Shown: piece by piece, positions 9,041-17,394 of the stretch
Position numbering within the stretch: position 1 is the first letter of the stretch
How the letters are laid out: each line of letters starts with the position of its first letter
NCBI RefSeq assembly: GCF_002906155.1
Contig: NZ_MUJK01000006.1
Location: forward strand, 1 to 64,000
DNA length: 64,000 nucleotides
Direction: 5' to 3'
Source: Pseudomonas laurylsulfativorans
Lineage (GTDB): Bacteria; Pseudomonadota; Gammaproteobacteria; Pseudomonadales; Pseudomonadaceae
Translations under genes and position numbers: made by a program
The notes under the pieces: model-generated
The model's input: only the letters and a program-made list of their open reading frames with translations
Database searches by the model: none
Told to the model about the DNA's origin: nothing

Positions 9041-9826
9041 TTGCTTATCGAGTCCCGTCGTCGCGCTTATCTGGCCGCCATGCAGGTGGTCAACTGGCTG
9101 CCGCGCACCGAATTGCCCTTTGCCGCGCCGTCGCGGCCCGAGCTGCTGGAGATCCCCGAGCCGGCTGTGGTCGCGCCTGTCGTGCCGGCTGTCGTGGCTG
9201 AGACGCCCGTGGCGCCAGTGGTCAAACCGGCCGAGCGAGTGAAGATCGAGGTGCCGCGGCCATCGCTGGCGAGCACTCGCACCGGTGCCAAACCGGTGGA
9301 AGAGGCCGAAGAGGCGCCGGTCGTGGTCAAGGCGCCTGTCGTGCCGCCGCCGCGTTTCGCCCTGCAATTGCTGCGGGCCGGGCGTTGCCTGCTGTTGGTG
9401 GAGTTACCCACAGGCGAATCCTTCCAGACTCGCGATCCTGCTTACCTGCTGCTCAAGGACATGCTGCGCGCCGCCGGTCTGCCGGACAGCCCGCAGATCG
9501 TCGGCGAGCCGGTGCGCTGGCCGTTGCTGGTGCGTGGCACGATGGACCAGGGCCCGGAAGCGGCCCGCGACTTCGTGCAGGGGTTTCTCTCGGTACGCAT
9601 GGAAGAAACGCCGTGTGCCTGCCTGTGGCTGATCGGCCTGCCCGCCGTGCGATTTGCCGGCGAAGCGGATGCCGAGGCGTTCAATCGCGAGTTGCAGATA
9701 GAAGGCCTGGGCTCGGCCTGGGCAGTGCCGGGCCTGGAATTATTAATGGAAGAGCCACAGCGTAAGGCTGATGTCTGGCAAGCCATGCGTCGGCTGATGG
9801 CGCGCTGGAAAGAATCGAATGAGTGA
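9041..9826 (+). CDS. holD: probable DNA polymerase III psi subunit (HolD-like)
   Basis: A 261-residue protein starting at TTG. It has an N-terminal RRRAYLAAMQVVNWLPR helix, a long Pro/Val/Glu-rich linker (about residues 40-105) and a folded C-terminal part. It lies directly upstream of rimI and overlaps it by 8 bases, exactly where enterobacteria have holD. The N-terminal helix with a conserved Trp and the strand-helix pattern after LLLVELPTGESF resemble psi, which joins chi to the clamp loader. Pseudomonad psi proteins are larger than the E. coli one and are often left as hypothetical. The assignment rests on synteny and weak motif similarity. Confidence 0.68.
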   Translation: MLIESRRRAYLAAMQVVNWLPRTELPFAAPSRPELLEIPEPAVVAPVVPAVVAETPVAPVVKPAERVKIEVPRPSLASTRTGAKPVEEAEEAPVVVKAPVVPPPRFALQLLRAGRCLLLVELPTGESFQTRDPAYLLLKDMLRAAGLPDSPQIVGEPVRWPLLVRGTMDQGPEAARDFVQGFLSVRMEETPCACLWLIGLPAVRFAGEADAEAFNRELQIEGLGSAWAVPGLELLMEEPQRKADVWQAMRRLMARWKESNE

Positions 9827-10271
9827 CGCAGTATCGTTTCGCCCGATGACCGAGGCGGACCTGGAAGCCGTATTGAAAGTCGAATACGCGGCCTATAGTC
9901 ACCCGTGGACCCGCGGGATTTTCCTCGATGGCCTGGGCAAGTATCAGATCTGGCTGATGTTCGAGGGTCAGCAACAGGTCGGCCACGGGGTGGTGCAGAT
10001 CATCCTCGACGAGGCACACCTGCTGAACATTACGGTCAAGCCGGAAAACCAGGGCCGTGGCCTGGGGCTGACTTTGCTTGAGCATTTGATGTCGATTGCC
10101 TACAAGGCCGACGCCCGGGAGTGTTTCCTGGAAGTGCGCGACAGCAATACCGCGGCGTTCAAGCTGTACGAGCGTTATGGCTTCAACGAGATCGGCCGGC
10201 GCCGGGATTACTACCCGGCGGTGGGCGGGCGCGAAGATGCGGTGGTCATGGCCTGTACTTTGGTGGATTGA
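9819..10271 (+). CDS. rimI: RimI, ribosomal protein S18 N-alpha-acetyltransferase
   Basis: A 150-residue GNAT enzyme. The acetyl-CoA loop is seen as NQGRGLGLTLLEHL (around residue 72), followed by ECFLEVRDSNTAAFKLYERYGF, the hallmark of RimI. It transfers acetyl to the N-terminal alanine of S18. The ATG lies within the stop region of the upstream psi-like gene (ATGAGTGA), so the two are co-translated. A REP pair follows. Confidence 0.95.
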   Translation: MSDAVSFRPMTEADLEAVLKVEYAAYSHPWTRGIFLDGLGKYQIWLMFEGQQQVGHGVVQIILDEAHLLNITVKPENQGRGLGLTLLEHLMSIAYKADARECFLEVRDSNTAAFKLYERYGFNEIGRRRDYYPAVGGREDAVVMACTLVD

Positions 10272-10284
10272 GCGTAAAAAACTC

Positions 10285-10357
10285 TTCGCGAGCAGGCTCG
10301 CTCCCACAGGGGATTTGTGTCGTACATAAAACCTGTGGGAGCGAGCTTGCTCGCGAT
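10285..10357. repeat. inverted REP pair
   Basis: CTTCGCGAGCAGGCTCGCTCCCACA faces TGTGGGAGCGAGCTTGCTCGCGA with about 27 bases between. It sits between rimI and a convergent gene. Confidence 0.9.
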
Positions 10358-10380
10358 GAGGGCCTGCCAGACACCGAAGA

Positions 10381-10785
10381 TCACCGCTTGCCGTCCATCG
10401 GATCGCGCCGCGCCAGTTCCTCCTCATCCAGACCATTACCACCACCAATATCGTCCTCATCGACGATGCTCAGGTCCCAATCCGCGCGGCTGTTATTGCC
10501 CGCTTCCAGGGCATCCCGGGCACCATCTTCACGGATCAGGGTTTCCGGGCTCATGTCGTCGTCGGTAGGTTGATGGTCGCTGGTCGAGGCGCCGGTCAGG
10601 CCCGCATTACGTACGCGCTGGCCTGGCATCAACTGCTCGCGCTCGCCGTCCGGCAGTTCGTCACCGATCCTGGCGCTGGGTTCTTCGGTTTCGAAATCCA
10701 GCTCACGCACCGAGCCCATGCGGTCTTCGTTGTCATCGACGGGTTCCGGTTGCACCGCATCGTACGGACGTCGTGAATCATTCAT
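10381..10785 (-). CDS. small acidic conserved pseudomonad protein
   Basis: A 134-residue, highly acidic, probably disordered protein (many Asp/Glu, Pro, Gly) without signal peptide or membrane segment. The ATG has a good GAGGAA ribosome site. Similar proteins next to carbonic anhydrase in Pseudomonas are sometimes labelled serine kinase/phosphatase or HPr-related, but I see no kinase, phosphatase or HPr motif. The coding bias is normal for the region. Function unknown. Confidence 0.75.
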   Translation of the reverse strand: MNDSRRPYDAVQPEPVDDNEDRMGSVRELDFETEEPSARIGDELPDGEREQLMPGQRVRNAGLTGASTSDHQPTDDDMSPETLIREDGARDALEAGNNSRADWDLSIVDEDDIGGGNGLDEEELARRDPMDGKR

Positions 10786-10953
10786 GGTAATTCCTCATAC
10801 TGTGGGCCTTACTACGGTTGACCCACGTGGCTACCGAGAATTCCACCGGCATGGAGGCCCGTGTTGCGGATCAGGAAAGCATCTGCATTTCGCGCGTGAC
10901 CCCGACGGACGGTTGTCAGTCAAAGTTGCGCATCATTCTTGAGGCTTCAAAGC

Positions 10954-11598
10954 ATGAACGAATTACAAGATCTGATTGATAACAACGAGCGTTGGGCCGC
11001 TGCGATCAAGGAGGAAGATCCTGACTTCTTCGCCAAGCTGGCGCGCCAACAGACCCCGGAGTTCCTGTGGATCGGCTGCTCCGATGCGCGGGTGCCGGCC
11101 AACGAGATCGTCGGCATGTTGCCGGGTGATCTGTTCGTACACCGTAATGTGGCCAACGTCGTGCTGCACACCGACCTCAACTGCCTGTCGGTGATCCAGT
11201 ACGCGGTCGATGTACTCAAGGTCAAACACATCCTCGTCACCGGCCACTATGGCTGCGGCGGCGTGCGCGCCTCGATGCAGGATCGTCAGTTCGGCCTGAT
11301 CGACGGCTGGCTGCGCTCGATTCGCGACCTGTATTACGAAAAGCGCGAAGAGCTTGCTAAATTGCCGACTGAAGAAGAGCGGGTCGACCGGCTCTGCGAG
11401 CTCAACGTGATCCAGCAGGTGGCTAACGTCGGTCACACCAGCATTGTGCAAAACGCCTGGCACCGCGGGCAGAGCCTGTCGATCCACGGCTGCATCTACG
11501 GCATCAAGGACGGTCGCTGGAAGAGCCTGAACGCCACCATCAGTGGTTTCGAGCAATTGCCGCCGCAGTACCGCCTGCGTCCGTTCGAGCCCCTATAA
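10954..11598 (+). CDS. can: beta-carbonic anhydrase
   Basis: A 214-residue beta-class carbonic anhydrase converting CO2 and bicarbonate. Zinc ligands are visible as C42, D44 (CSDARVP), H98 and C101 (TGHYGCGG), the same positions as in E. coli Can. R46 completes the Asp-Arg dyad. An in-frame TTG at 10939 exists, but TTGAGG there is the ribosome site for the ATG at 10954, which decides the start. The 168 bases upstream to 10785 hold no gene. Confidence 0.95.
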   Translation: MNELQDLIDNNERWAAAIKEEDPDFFAKLARQQTPEFLWIGCSDARVPANEIVGMLPGDLFVHRNVANVVLHTDLNCLSVIQYAVDVLKVKHILVTGHYGCGGVRASMQDRQFGLIDGWLRSIRDLYYEKREELAKLPTEEERVDRLCELNVIQQVANVGHTSIVQNAWHRGQSLSIHGCIYGIKDGRWKSLNATISGFEQLPPQYRLRPFEPL

Positions 11599-11604
11599 AA
11601 CCCT

Positions 11605-12129
11605 TCAGCGCAGACTTTGCCGACGCCACTGTTGCAAAAACAGCTGGCCGTCGGCGTTTGGCGATTCATCGTAGCCGGTGATCCAGCCCCGGCAGTTGTG
11701 CGAACCGCAGCGGCAGGCGAATTGGCGCAGCAGTTTGTCTTCCGTGGCGGCGTAGTCCATCGACAGCCAGTCGCCTTTCTGAATGTCTTTCAGCGCCCAT
11801 AACCACAATTCACTCATGTCGAGAAACACGTTCGGGTCGCAAGAGTGATGCAGCAGCCCGCAAAAGCGCGGGTCGTAAACATGCACCCCGGGCGCCAGTT
11901 GCCGTGTATGCCGGCAGCGATAGGGCAGCAAATGCCCCGAGGCCCGGCACATTCGAGTGATTCGCGGGAATTCGCTCCGGGCCGCAATGGCAGTGGCCTG
12001 GCCCTTGGCGTTTTCAATGATTTCAAAGTCGGCCAGGGACGGAAATCCCAGGCGAACAGGCAGCTCTGAAAAGGGATAAACACCTTGCGGCGACTGAGGG
12101 CGTTTTCCTTGAACGGCTTGAGCTTTCAT
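11605..12129 (-). CDS. SET-domain protein, putative lysine methyltransferase
   Basis: A 174-residue protein with a compact SET domain. Visible are the pseudoknot motif HHSCDPNVFLD (around residue 93), MDYAATEDKL, and a zinc-binding post-SET end with C-R-C-G-S-H-N-C. These are the S-adenosylmethionine and substrate elements of SET lysine methyltransferases, so the enzyme may be complete despite its size. The ATG has an AAGGAT ribosome site. The gene is convergent with the carbonic anhydrase gene and stands alone. The substrate is unknown. Confidence 0.82.
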   Translation of the reverse strand: MKAQAVQGKRPQSPQGVYPFSELPVRLGFPSLADFEIIENAKGQATAIAARSEFPRITRMCRASGHLLPYRCRHTRQLAPGVHVYDPRFCGLLHHSCDPNVFLDMSELWLWALKDIQKGDWLSMDYAATEDKLLRQFACRCGSHNCRGWITGYDESPNADGQLFLQQWRRQSLR

Positions 12130-12224
12130 AACGATCCTTGTCGGCAGGGTGCTGCGACTTCGGTCGGCTGACGATCCTGTCAGTCCTGCAGCACATGGGA
12201 GCGTCTTTAGGCTGTCGTAAAAAC

Positions 12225-12266
12225 AACGGTATTTCTACTGTCATAACTGACAGCACAAATACCGTT
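12225..12266. repeat. nested perfect palindrome
   Basis: AACGGTATTT (12225-12234) pairs with AAATACCGTT (12257-12266). Inside the arms, CTGTCA (12238-12243) pairs with TGACAG (12248-12253). It lies about 100 bases upstream of the SET gene in the 217-base gap before atoE. A second GC hairpin (GGGGGG/CCCCCC, 12289-12311) lies closer to atoE and may end its transcript. Confidence 0.7.
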
Positions 12267-12346
12267 CATCGTTTTGAAGGGCTGGTGCGGGGGGCTGAAG
12301 AGTCGCCCCCCTGGTTGTTTGCGTGATGGTGTTCGTCAGGTCTGTG

Positions 12347-13765
12347 TTACGGCATTACCGGCGGGGTATAGGCCAACGTCGTCCCCAGTGCCCACAGCAA
12401 AAACAGCACGATCGGCGTGTGCACCAGCAACTGCACGAACGAGAAGCCGATCAGGTCTCGCGCCTTCAACCCCAGCACGCCCAGCAACGGCAGCATGTAG
12501 AACGGGTTGATCAGGTTCGGCAAGGCTTCGGCGGCGTTGTAGATCTGTACGGCCCAACCCAGGTGATAGTTGAGGTCATTGGCCACCTGCATCACGTACG
12601 GCGCTTCGATGATCCACTTGCCGCCACCGGACGGAATGAAGAAGCCGAGGATCGCCGAGTACACGCCCATGAGCAGGGCATAGGTGTCGTGGGAGGCGAT
12701 GCTGACGAAAAAGGTCGAGATGTGGTGCGCCAGGGTTTGCGCATCGGCGCCCTTGACCGTGGTCATCAATGCGGCGATCGAGCCGTACAGCGGGAACTGG
12801 ATCAACACGCCGGTGGTGGTCGGCACTGCACGGGATACCGCATCCAGGAAGCTGCGCGGACGCCAGTGCAACAGGGCTCCCAGCATGATGAACAGGAAGT
12901 TGTAGGTGTTCAGCCCGGAAATCGCACTGATGGCCGGCTTGGTCGAAAACTCATGGAACAGCCATCCGGCGGCCAGCAATACCAGCAAAATCGTCAGCAG
13001 CGGGCTGTGTTCCAGCCATTCGCCGGGGCGGGTGCGCGGTTGCAAGGGCGGCAGGTTGAAGCTCGGGTCCACGCCGCAAGCCTCGGCGTCACGCGCCGAG
13101 TTTGGGCCGGGTGCAGTGGCGTAGGCGATGATCAGCGAGATCACGATCAAGACCAGCAACATGGCACCGGACTGCCAGAGGAAAATCGTCTGTGTGAACG
13201 GAATCACCCCGGTGATCGACAGAATCGATGGCGGCAGGCTACCCGGGTTGGCCTGCAATTGTGCGGCCGATGACGACAGGCCTAATGCCCACACGGCACC
13301 GAGACCCAGGTACGCAGCGGCGCCGGCGGCGCGGTAGTCCATTTTCAGATCGGTGCGGCGAGCGAGGGCGCGCACCAGCAGGCCACCGAACACAAGGGAC
13401 AAGCCCCAGTTCAGCAACGAGGCGACCATGGAGATCAGCGCGACCCACGCCACGGCGGAGCGGCCGTTTTTCGGAATTTCCGCCAGACGGTCGATCAGTT
13501 TCACCGCCGGCGGCGAACTGGCGACCACATAACCGCCGATCACCACAAAGGCCATCTGCATGGTGAACGGGATCAGGCTCCAGAAACCATCACCAAAAGC
13601 CATCGCGGCATCGGTGGGCTTGGCACCCATGGCCATGGTGGCCAGGGCTACGATAATCACCGCCAGGGCAGCAAACACCCAGGAGTCGGGGAACCAGCGT
13701 TCGGCAAAACTTGAGCAGCGCAGGGCAAAGCGGGCGGAGCGGCTATCTTCGATATCAGCGGCCAC
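12347..13765 (-). CDS. atoE: AtoE-family short-chain fatty acid transporter
   Basis: A 472-residue polytopic membrane protein (about 12 hydrophobic segments) of the AtoE family. Motifs include WFPDSWVFA, NWGLSLVFGGLLVR and the C-terminal FFIPSGGGKWIIEAPYV. Family members import acetoacetate and other short-chain fatty acids. The start is GTG at 13765, set by GAGG seven bases before it. No ato catabolic genes lie next to it, so the substrate remains open. Confidence 0.9.
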   Translation of the reverse strand: MAADIEDSRSARFALRCSSFAERWFPDSWVFAALAVIIVALATMAMGAKPTDAAMAFGDGFWSLIPFTMQMAFVVIGGYVVASSPPAVKLIDRLAEIPKNGRSAVAWVALISMVASLLNWGLSLVFGGLLVRALARRTDLKMDYRAAGAAAYLGLGAVWALGLSSSAAQLQANPGSLPPSILSITGVIPFTQTIFLWQSGAMLLVLIVISLIIAYATAPGPNSARDAEACGVDPSFNLPPLQPRTRPGEWLEHSPLLTILLVLLAAGWLFHEFSTKPAISAISGLNTYNFLFIMLGALLHWRPRSFLDAVSRAVPTTTGVLIQFPLYGSIAALMTTVKGADAQTLAHHISTFFVSIASHDTYALLMGVYSAILGFFIPSGGGKWIIEAPYVMQVANDLNYHLGWAVQIYNAAEALPNLINPFYMLPLLGVLGLKARDLIGFSFVQLLVHTPIVLFLLWALGTTLAYTPPVMP

Positions 13766-13965
13766 GGGAGTACCTCGGATTTTTATGTTTGTTGTGGTCT
13801 TCGGGGCAGTAACCGCCCGTCTGGACAGACGCCAACATTAATTCAAGCGCGAGTTTTTTGCGGGGCTGATTTGTGGCTATGGGACTTTGGTCTAACGGGT
13901 TGTCCGCCAGCACGTTTGCGTAGACCATGGGCGCCTTGGTTTTTGCCTGTGCCAGAGTTCTTTTC

Positions 13966-15279
13966 ATGACTGCCAACACCGATTCGCGTCCGGCGCCGTT
14001 CAGCCGCTCGGACTACAAGACCCTCGGGCTCGCTGCCCTCGGCGGGGCGCTGGAAATCTACGACTTCATCATTTTCGTGTTTTTCGCCCTGACCCTCAGT
14101 CAATTGTTCTTCCCTCCGGAAATGCCCGAGTGGCTGCGCCTGCTGCAAAGCTTCGGGATCTTCGTCACCGGCTACCTGGCGCGACCGTTGGGCGGCATCC
14201 TGATGGCGCACTTCGCCGACCGTCTGGGGCGCAAGAAAGTCTTCAGCCTGAGCATCCTGATGATGGCGTTGCCCTGCCTGCTGATCGGGATCATGCCGAC
14301 CTACGCGCAAATCGGATATTTCGCACCCTTGCTGCTGTTGGGCCTGCGCGTCCTCCAAGGCGCGGCGGTGGGCGGCGAAGTGCCGAGCGCCTGGGTGTTC
14401 GTCGCCGAGCACGCACCCGTCGCCCATCGCGGTTATGCCCTGGGTTTCCTGCAGGCTGGGCTGACCTTCGGCTATCTGATCGGCGCCTTGACCGCGACCT
14501 TTCTGGCGCAGGCATTCACCCCGGCGCAAATCCTCGATTACGCCTGGCGTTACCCGTTCCTGCTGGGCGGTGTGTTTGGGGTGATTGGCGTCTGGCTGCG
14601 TCGCTGGCTCAGCGAAACCCCGGTGTTCATGGCCATGCAGGCGCAACGTGAGGCAGCCGACGAACTGCCGCTGCGCACGGTCCTGCGCGAGCATCGCCTG
14701 GCCATTTTGCCGGCGATGATCCTCACCTGTGTGCTGACCTCGGCCGTGGTGGTGTTCGTGGTCATCACTCCGACCATGATGCAGAAAACCTTTGGCATGA
14801 CCGCCAGCCATACCTTCGCCTTGAGCGCACTGGGTATCGTGTTCTTGAACATCGGTTGCGTGCTCGCCGGGCTGCTGGTCGACCGCATCGGTGCCTGGCG
14901 CACGGTGATGCTCTATAGCCTGTTGCTGCCGCTGGGCATCGGCGTGTTGTATGCGTGCCTGATCATGGGCGGCGACTGGATCGGCCTGGCCTACGCCGTG
15001 GCAGGGCTGGCCTGCGGGGTGGTCGGTGCGGTGCCATCAGTGATGGTCAGCCTGTTTCCGGCGCGGATTCGCGTCTCGGGCATCTCGTTCACCTACAACA
15101 TTGCCTACGCTGCGTGGGCGAGTATCACACCGTTGTTGCTGATCGGTCTGATGCCGTGGAGTCCCTGGATCTGCGTGATGTTCAGCGCGGTGATGGGCGC
15201 GGTGGGCGTAGGCAGCGCGGCGTACTTCGGTGCGCGCATGCCGAGAATTGCTGGCTATTCTGCCGCTGGCGCGCATTGA
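13966..15279 (+). CDS. MFS transporter, metabolite:proton symporter (MHS) family
   Basis: A 437-residue, 12-helix transporter. The signature loop between helices 2 and 3 is clear (RPLGGILMAHFADRLGRKK), as is the MHS-type PSAWVFVAEHAPVAHRG. The family includes ProP, KgtP and citrate carriers, so the likely substrate is an organic acid or osmolyte. An ATG at 13927 is open, but the family N-terminus begins near MTANTDSRP at 13966. The gene is divergent from atoE and monocistronic. Confidence 0.88.
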   Translation: MTANTDSRPAPFSRSDYKTLGLAALGGALEIYDFIIFVFFALTLSQLFFPPEMPEWLRLLQSFGIFVTGYLARPLGGILMAHFADRLGRKKVFSLSILMMALPCLLIGIMPTYAQIGYFAPLLLLGLRVLQGAAVGGEVPSAWVFVAEHAPVAHRGYALGFLQAGLTFGYLIGALTATFLAQAFTPAQILDYAWRYPFLLGGVFGVIGVWLRRWLSETPVFMAMQAQREAADELPLRTVLREHRLAILPAMILTCVLTSAVVVFVVITPTMMQKTFGMTASHTFALSALGIVFLNIGCVLAGLLVDRIGAWRTVMLYSLLLPLGIGVLYACLIMGGDWIGLAYAVAGLACGVVGAVPSVMVSLFPARIRVSGISFTYNIAYAAWASITPLLLIGLMPWSPWICVMFSAVMGAVGVGSAAYFGARMPRIAGYSAAGAH

Positions 15280-15324
15280 TCGAGCGCGTCGTAACTTTTT
15301 TTGTAGGACAAGCCTGAAACACGC

Positions 15325-15351
15325 TTAAGTAAATGTTTCCAAGGCCGATGG
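15325..15351 (+). promoter_or_regulatory. candidate FliA (sigma-28) promoter
   Basis: TTAAGTAA, an 11-base spacer and GCCGATGG match the flagellar sigma consensus TAAAGTTT-N11-GCCGATAA at 5/8 and 6/8 positions with exact spacing. It ends 45 bases before the start of a chemoreceptor gene, a typical FliA target. Confidence 0.6.
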
Positions 15352-15396
15352 TTAGGCTGTATATCGCTTTCTACCCCTGTCCATCGGTGCTTTCCC

Positions 15397-16713
15397 ATGT
15401 TCAATAAACGCTTGAAGCAGGAGCTGTCGGCTCTTCGTGAAGAACTCTCCAGCCTCCAGCAAGTGAAGGAAAGTCTGGAAAGCGAGATGCTGGTGCTGAC
15501 CCTCGACAGCGACGGGCGGGTCCAGTCGGTCAATCAGAACTTCCTCGGCGAAATGCACTACAAGAGCGGCGACCTGATCGGCCGACATATCGATGACCTC
15601 GTCCCGGATCACGTGAAATTCGACGAATTCCAGCAGCGCTTCAAGAACGCGTTGAACCGTGGCGAGCACTTCGCCGGCGCGGTACGCCTGTTGCGCGGCA
15701 CGGGCCAGGAAGCGTGGTTGCGTTCGATCCTGCAGCCAGTGCGCTCGTCGGACGGTCGGATCAAGTGTTTCTCGATCTTCTCCAGCGACCTGACCCGCAC
15801 CATCGAGGCCTCCCGCGAACACGAGAACCTGATCGGCGCACTGGTGCGCTCCACGGCGGTGATCGAATTCGACCTCAACGGCAACGTGCTGACTGCCAAC
15901 GACCGATTCCTCAGTGGCATGGGTTACAGCCTGGCGCAGATCAAAGGCAAACATCACCGCACCTTCTGCCTGCCGGAGGATTACAACAGTGCCGAGTACC
16001 AGAACTTCTGGCGTCGCCTGAACGCGGGCGAGTACGTTGCCGACCGCTTCAAACGTGTCGACAGCCATGGTCGTGCGGTCTGGCTGGAGGCGTCCTACAA
16101 CCCGGTGGTCGATGCCAACAACAAACTCTACAAAGTGGTGAAGTTCGCCACGGTGATTACCGATCAGGTCAATCAGGAGCAAGCCGTCGCCGAGGCTGCC
16201 AACATTGCCTACAGCACCTCGCAACAAACCGACCAAAGTGCTCAGCGCGGTAACGCTGTGGTGACCCAGGCCGTGGACGTGATGCGTGACTTGGCCAAAC
16301 ATATGCAAACCGCCGGCGACGGCATCGAAGCCCTGAACGAGCAGTCGCTGGTGATCGGTACCATCGTCAAAACCATCAGCGGCATTGCCGAGCAGACCAA
16401 CCTGCTGGCGCTCAACGCGGCCATCGAAGCGGCGCGTGCGGGCGAACAGGGTCGAGGGTTCGCCGTAGTGGCGGATGAGGTCCGGCAACTGGCTTCGCGG
16501 ACCAGCCAGGCCACAGACGAAATCGTCCTCGTGGTGCGGCAGAACCAGGACATGGCGCGCAACGCCGTAGCGTTGATGACCGACGGCAAGCTTCAGGCCG
16601 AGCAGGGCCTGGCACTGGCGGCGGAAGCGGGCACGGTGATTGTCGAGATCCAGGACGGCGCACAGAAAGTGGTCAATGCGGTGGGGCAGTTTGCCAATCA
16701 GTTGTCCAACTAG
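15397..16713 (+). CDS. bdlA: BdlA-like soluble PAS-PAS chemoreceptor
   Basis: A 438-residue cytoplasmic MCP-type protein. A short N-terminal coiled coil is followed by two PAS domains (about residues 25-145 and 150-265) and a signalling domain with the conserved hairpin tip EQTNLLALNAAIEAARAGEQGRGFAVVADEVR in positions 330-361. There is no membrane segment. This order and length match P. aeruginosa BdlA, which senses signals through PAS domains and triggers biofilm dispersal. The FliA-type promoter upstream agrees with a chemotaxis or motility link. The family is sure; equivalence to BdlA is likely. Confidence 0.85.
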   Translation: MFNKRLKQELSALREELSSLQQVKESLESEMLVLTLDSDGRVQSVNQNFLGEMHYKSGDLIGRHIDDLVPDHVKFDEFQQRFKNALNRGEHFAGAVRLLRGTGQEAWLRSILQPVRSSDGRIKCFSIFSSDLTRTIEASREHENLIGALVRSTAVIEFDLNGNVLTANDRFLSGMGYSLAQIKGKHHRTFCLPEDYNSAEYQNFWRRLNAGEYVADRFKRVDSHGRAVWLEASYNPVVDANNKLYKVVKFATVITDQVNQEQAVAEAANIAYSTSQQTDQSAQRGNAVVTQAVDVMRDLAKHMQTAGDGIEALNEQSLVIGTIVKTISGIAEQTNLLALNAAIEAARAGEQGRGFAVVADEVRQLASRTSQATDEIVLVVRQNQDMARNAVALMTDGKLQAEQGLALAAEAGTVIVEIQDGAQKVVNAVGQFANQLSN

Positions 16714-16729
16714 TGTTTGATCGTTAAGA

Positions 16730-16803
16730 GATCGTAGAGTGCAGCAACTCCTACAGGATGTACGCCAATCCAATGTAGGAGCTGCCGCAGACTGCGATCT
16801 TTT
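16730..16803. repeat. inverted REP pair, second REP type
   Basis: GATCGTAGAGTGCAGCAACTCCTACA faces TGTAGGAGCTGCCGCAGACTGCGATC in imperfect form. Its core differs from the GAGCAAGCTC-type REPs elsewhere. It lies between convergent genes. Confidence 0.75.
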
Positions 16804-16816
16804 GATCTTTTGATTT

Positions 16817-17164
16817 CTATTCGGGCGGATCAATCCGATACAGCGCCCGGTTCACCGCCAGTTCCCCCAGCATGATGACTTGGGCAATCCCCAGCAGGGT
16901 ATTGCGACTCGTCCCCTCCGTACGATCCGCCAGATCCATGGTCATGACGTTTGCCGAGGCCAGCGACTCGCAGGCATGGGTGAGCAGGGTTTCGGCATGG
17001 AGGTCCGTGTTGACGATAAACATGGTGCAGAGCTTGCGTGGGGTGGCGCGGATGTCAGCGGCTGAGGGGATACGTTCGGACGGCTCGTGAAGTGTATTTG
17101 AATCGAGGGTTTCTGAAGACGTTTCCGGATCGGTTTCCGGGGGGTTAGGTGTCGGTTTGAACAT
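16817..17164 (-). CDS. DUF6124/DUF3077-family protein
   Basis: A 115-residue protein with a Pro/Thr/Ser-rich acidic N-terminus (MFKPTPNPPETDP) and a helical second half (ATPRKLCTMFIVNTDLHAETL onward). This is the pattern of a family found in many copies in fluorescent pseudomonads. The frame is open upstream to 17308, but GGAG eight bases before the ATG at 17164 and the family N-terminus set the start. There are no membrane segments and the function is unknown. The gene follows a long structured leader, described separately, which probably controls it. Confidence 0.8.
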   Translation of the reverse strand: MFKPTPNPPETDPETSSETLDSNTLHEPSERIPSAADIRATPRKLCTMFIVNTDLHAETLLTHACESLASANVMTMDLADRTEGTSRNTLLGIAQVIMLGELAVNRALYRIDPPE

Positions 17165-17394
17165 AGATGAAACTCCATATGGGATTGATGGAGTCATCAC
17201 CCTCGCTACCAAACGAAAGGTGGTGACCATGCGGAGGTTGGTAGACCGGCCCATATGGCAAACCCGGCGCACCCGAGGGTGCCCTGCGCATGGTCGCCAT
17301 TGATACAAGTGCCGTAGAAAAGCACCTGTAAATGGTGACGCTATACGCCATTTGAGGACGGGCTACCAAACCCGATCGCTGTTTTTTTCAGCGA
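17165..17394 (-). promoter_or_regulatory. structured leader RNA upstream of the DUF6124 gene
   Basis: Several consecutive stem-loops can be drawn. A 12-bp stem (17222-17233 with 17287-17298, one G-U) encloses GCACCC/GGGTGC. A 9-bp stem pairs TACAAGTGC (17304-17312) with GCACCTGTA (17322-17330). AAATGG/CCATTT spans 17330-17353. Two small hairpins share the loop CTACCAAA (17203-17216 and 17359-17374), and CGCTG/CAGCG lies near 17377-17392. Conserved-looking short frames here do not resemble proteins. The role (attenuator, riboregulator or sRNA) is unknown. Confidence 0.6.
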
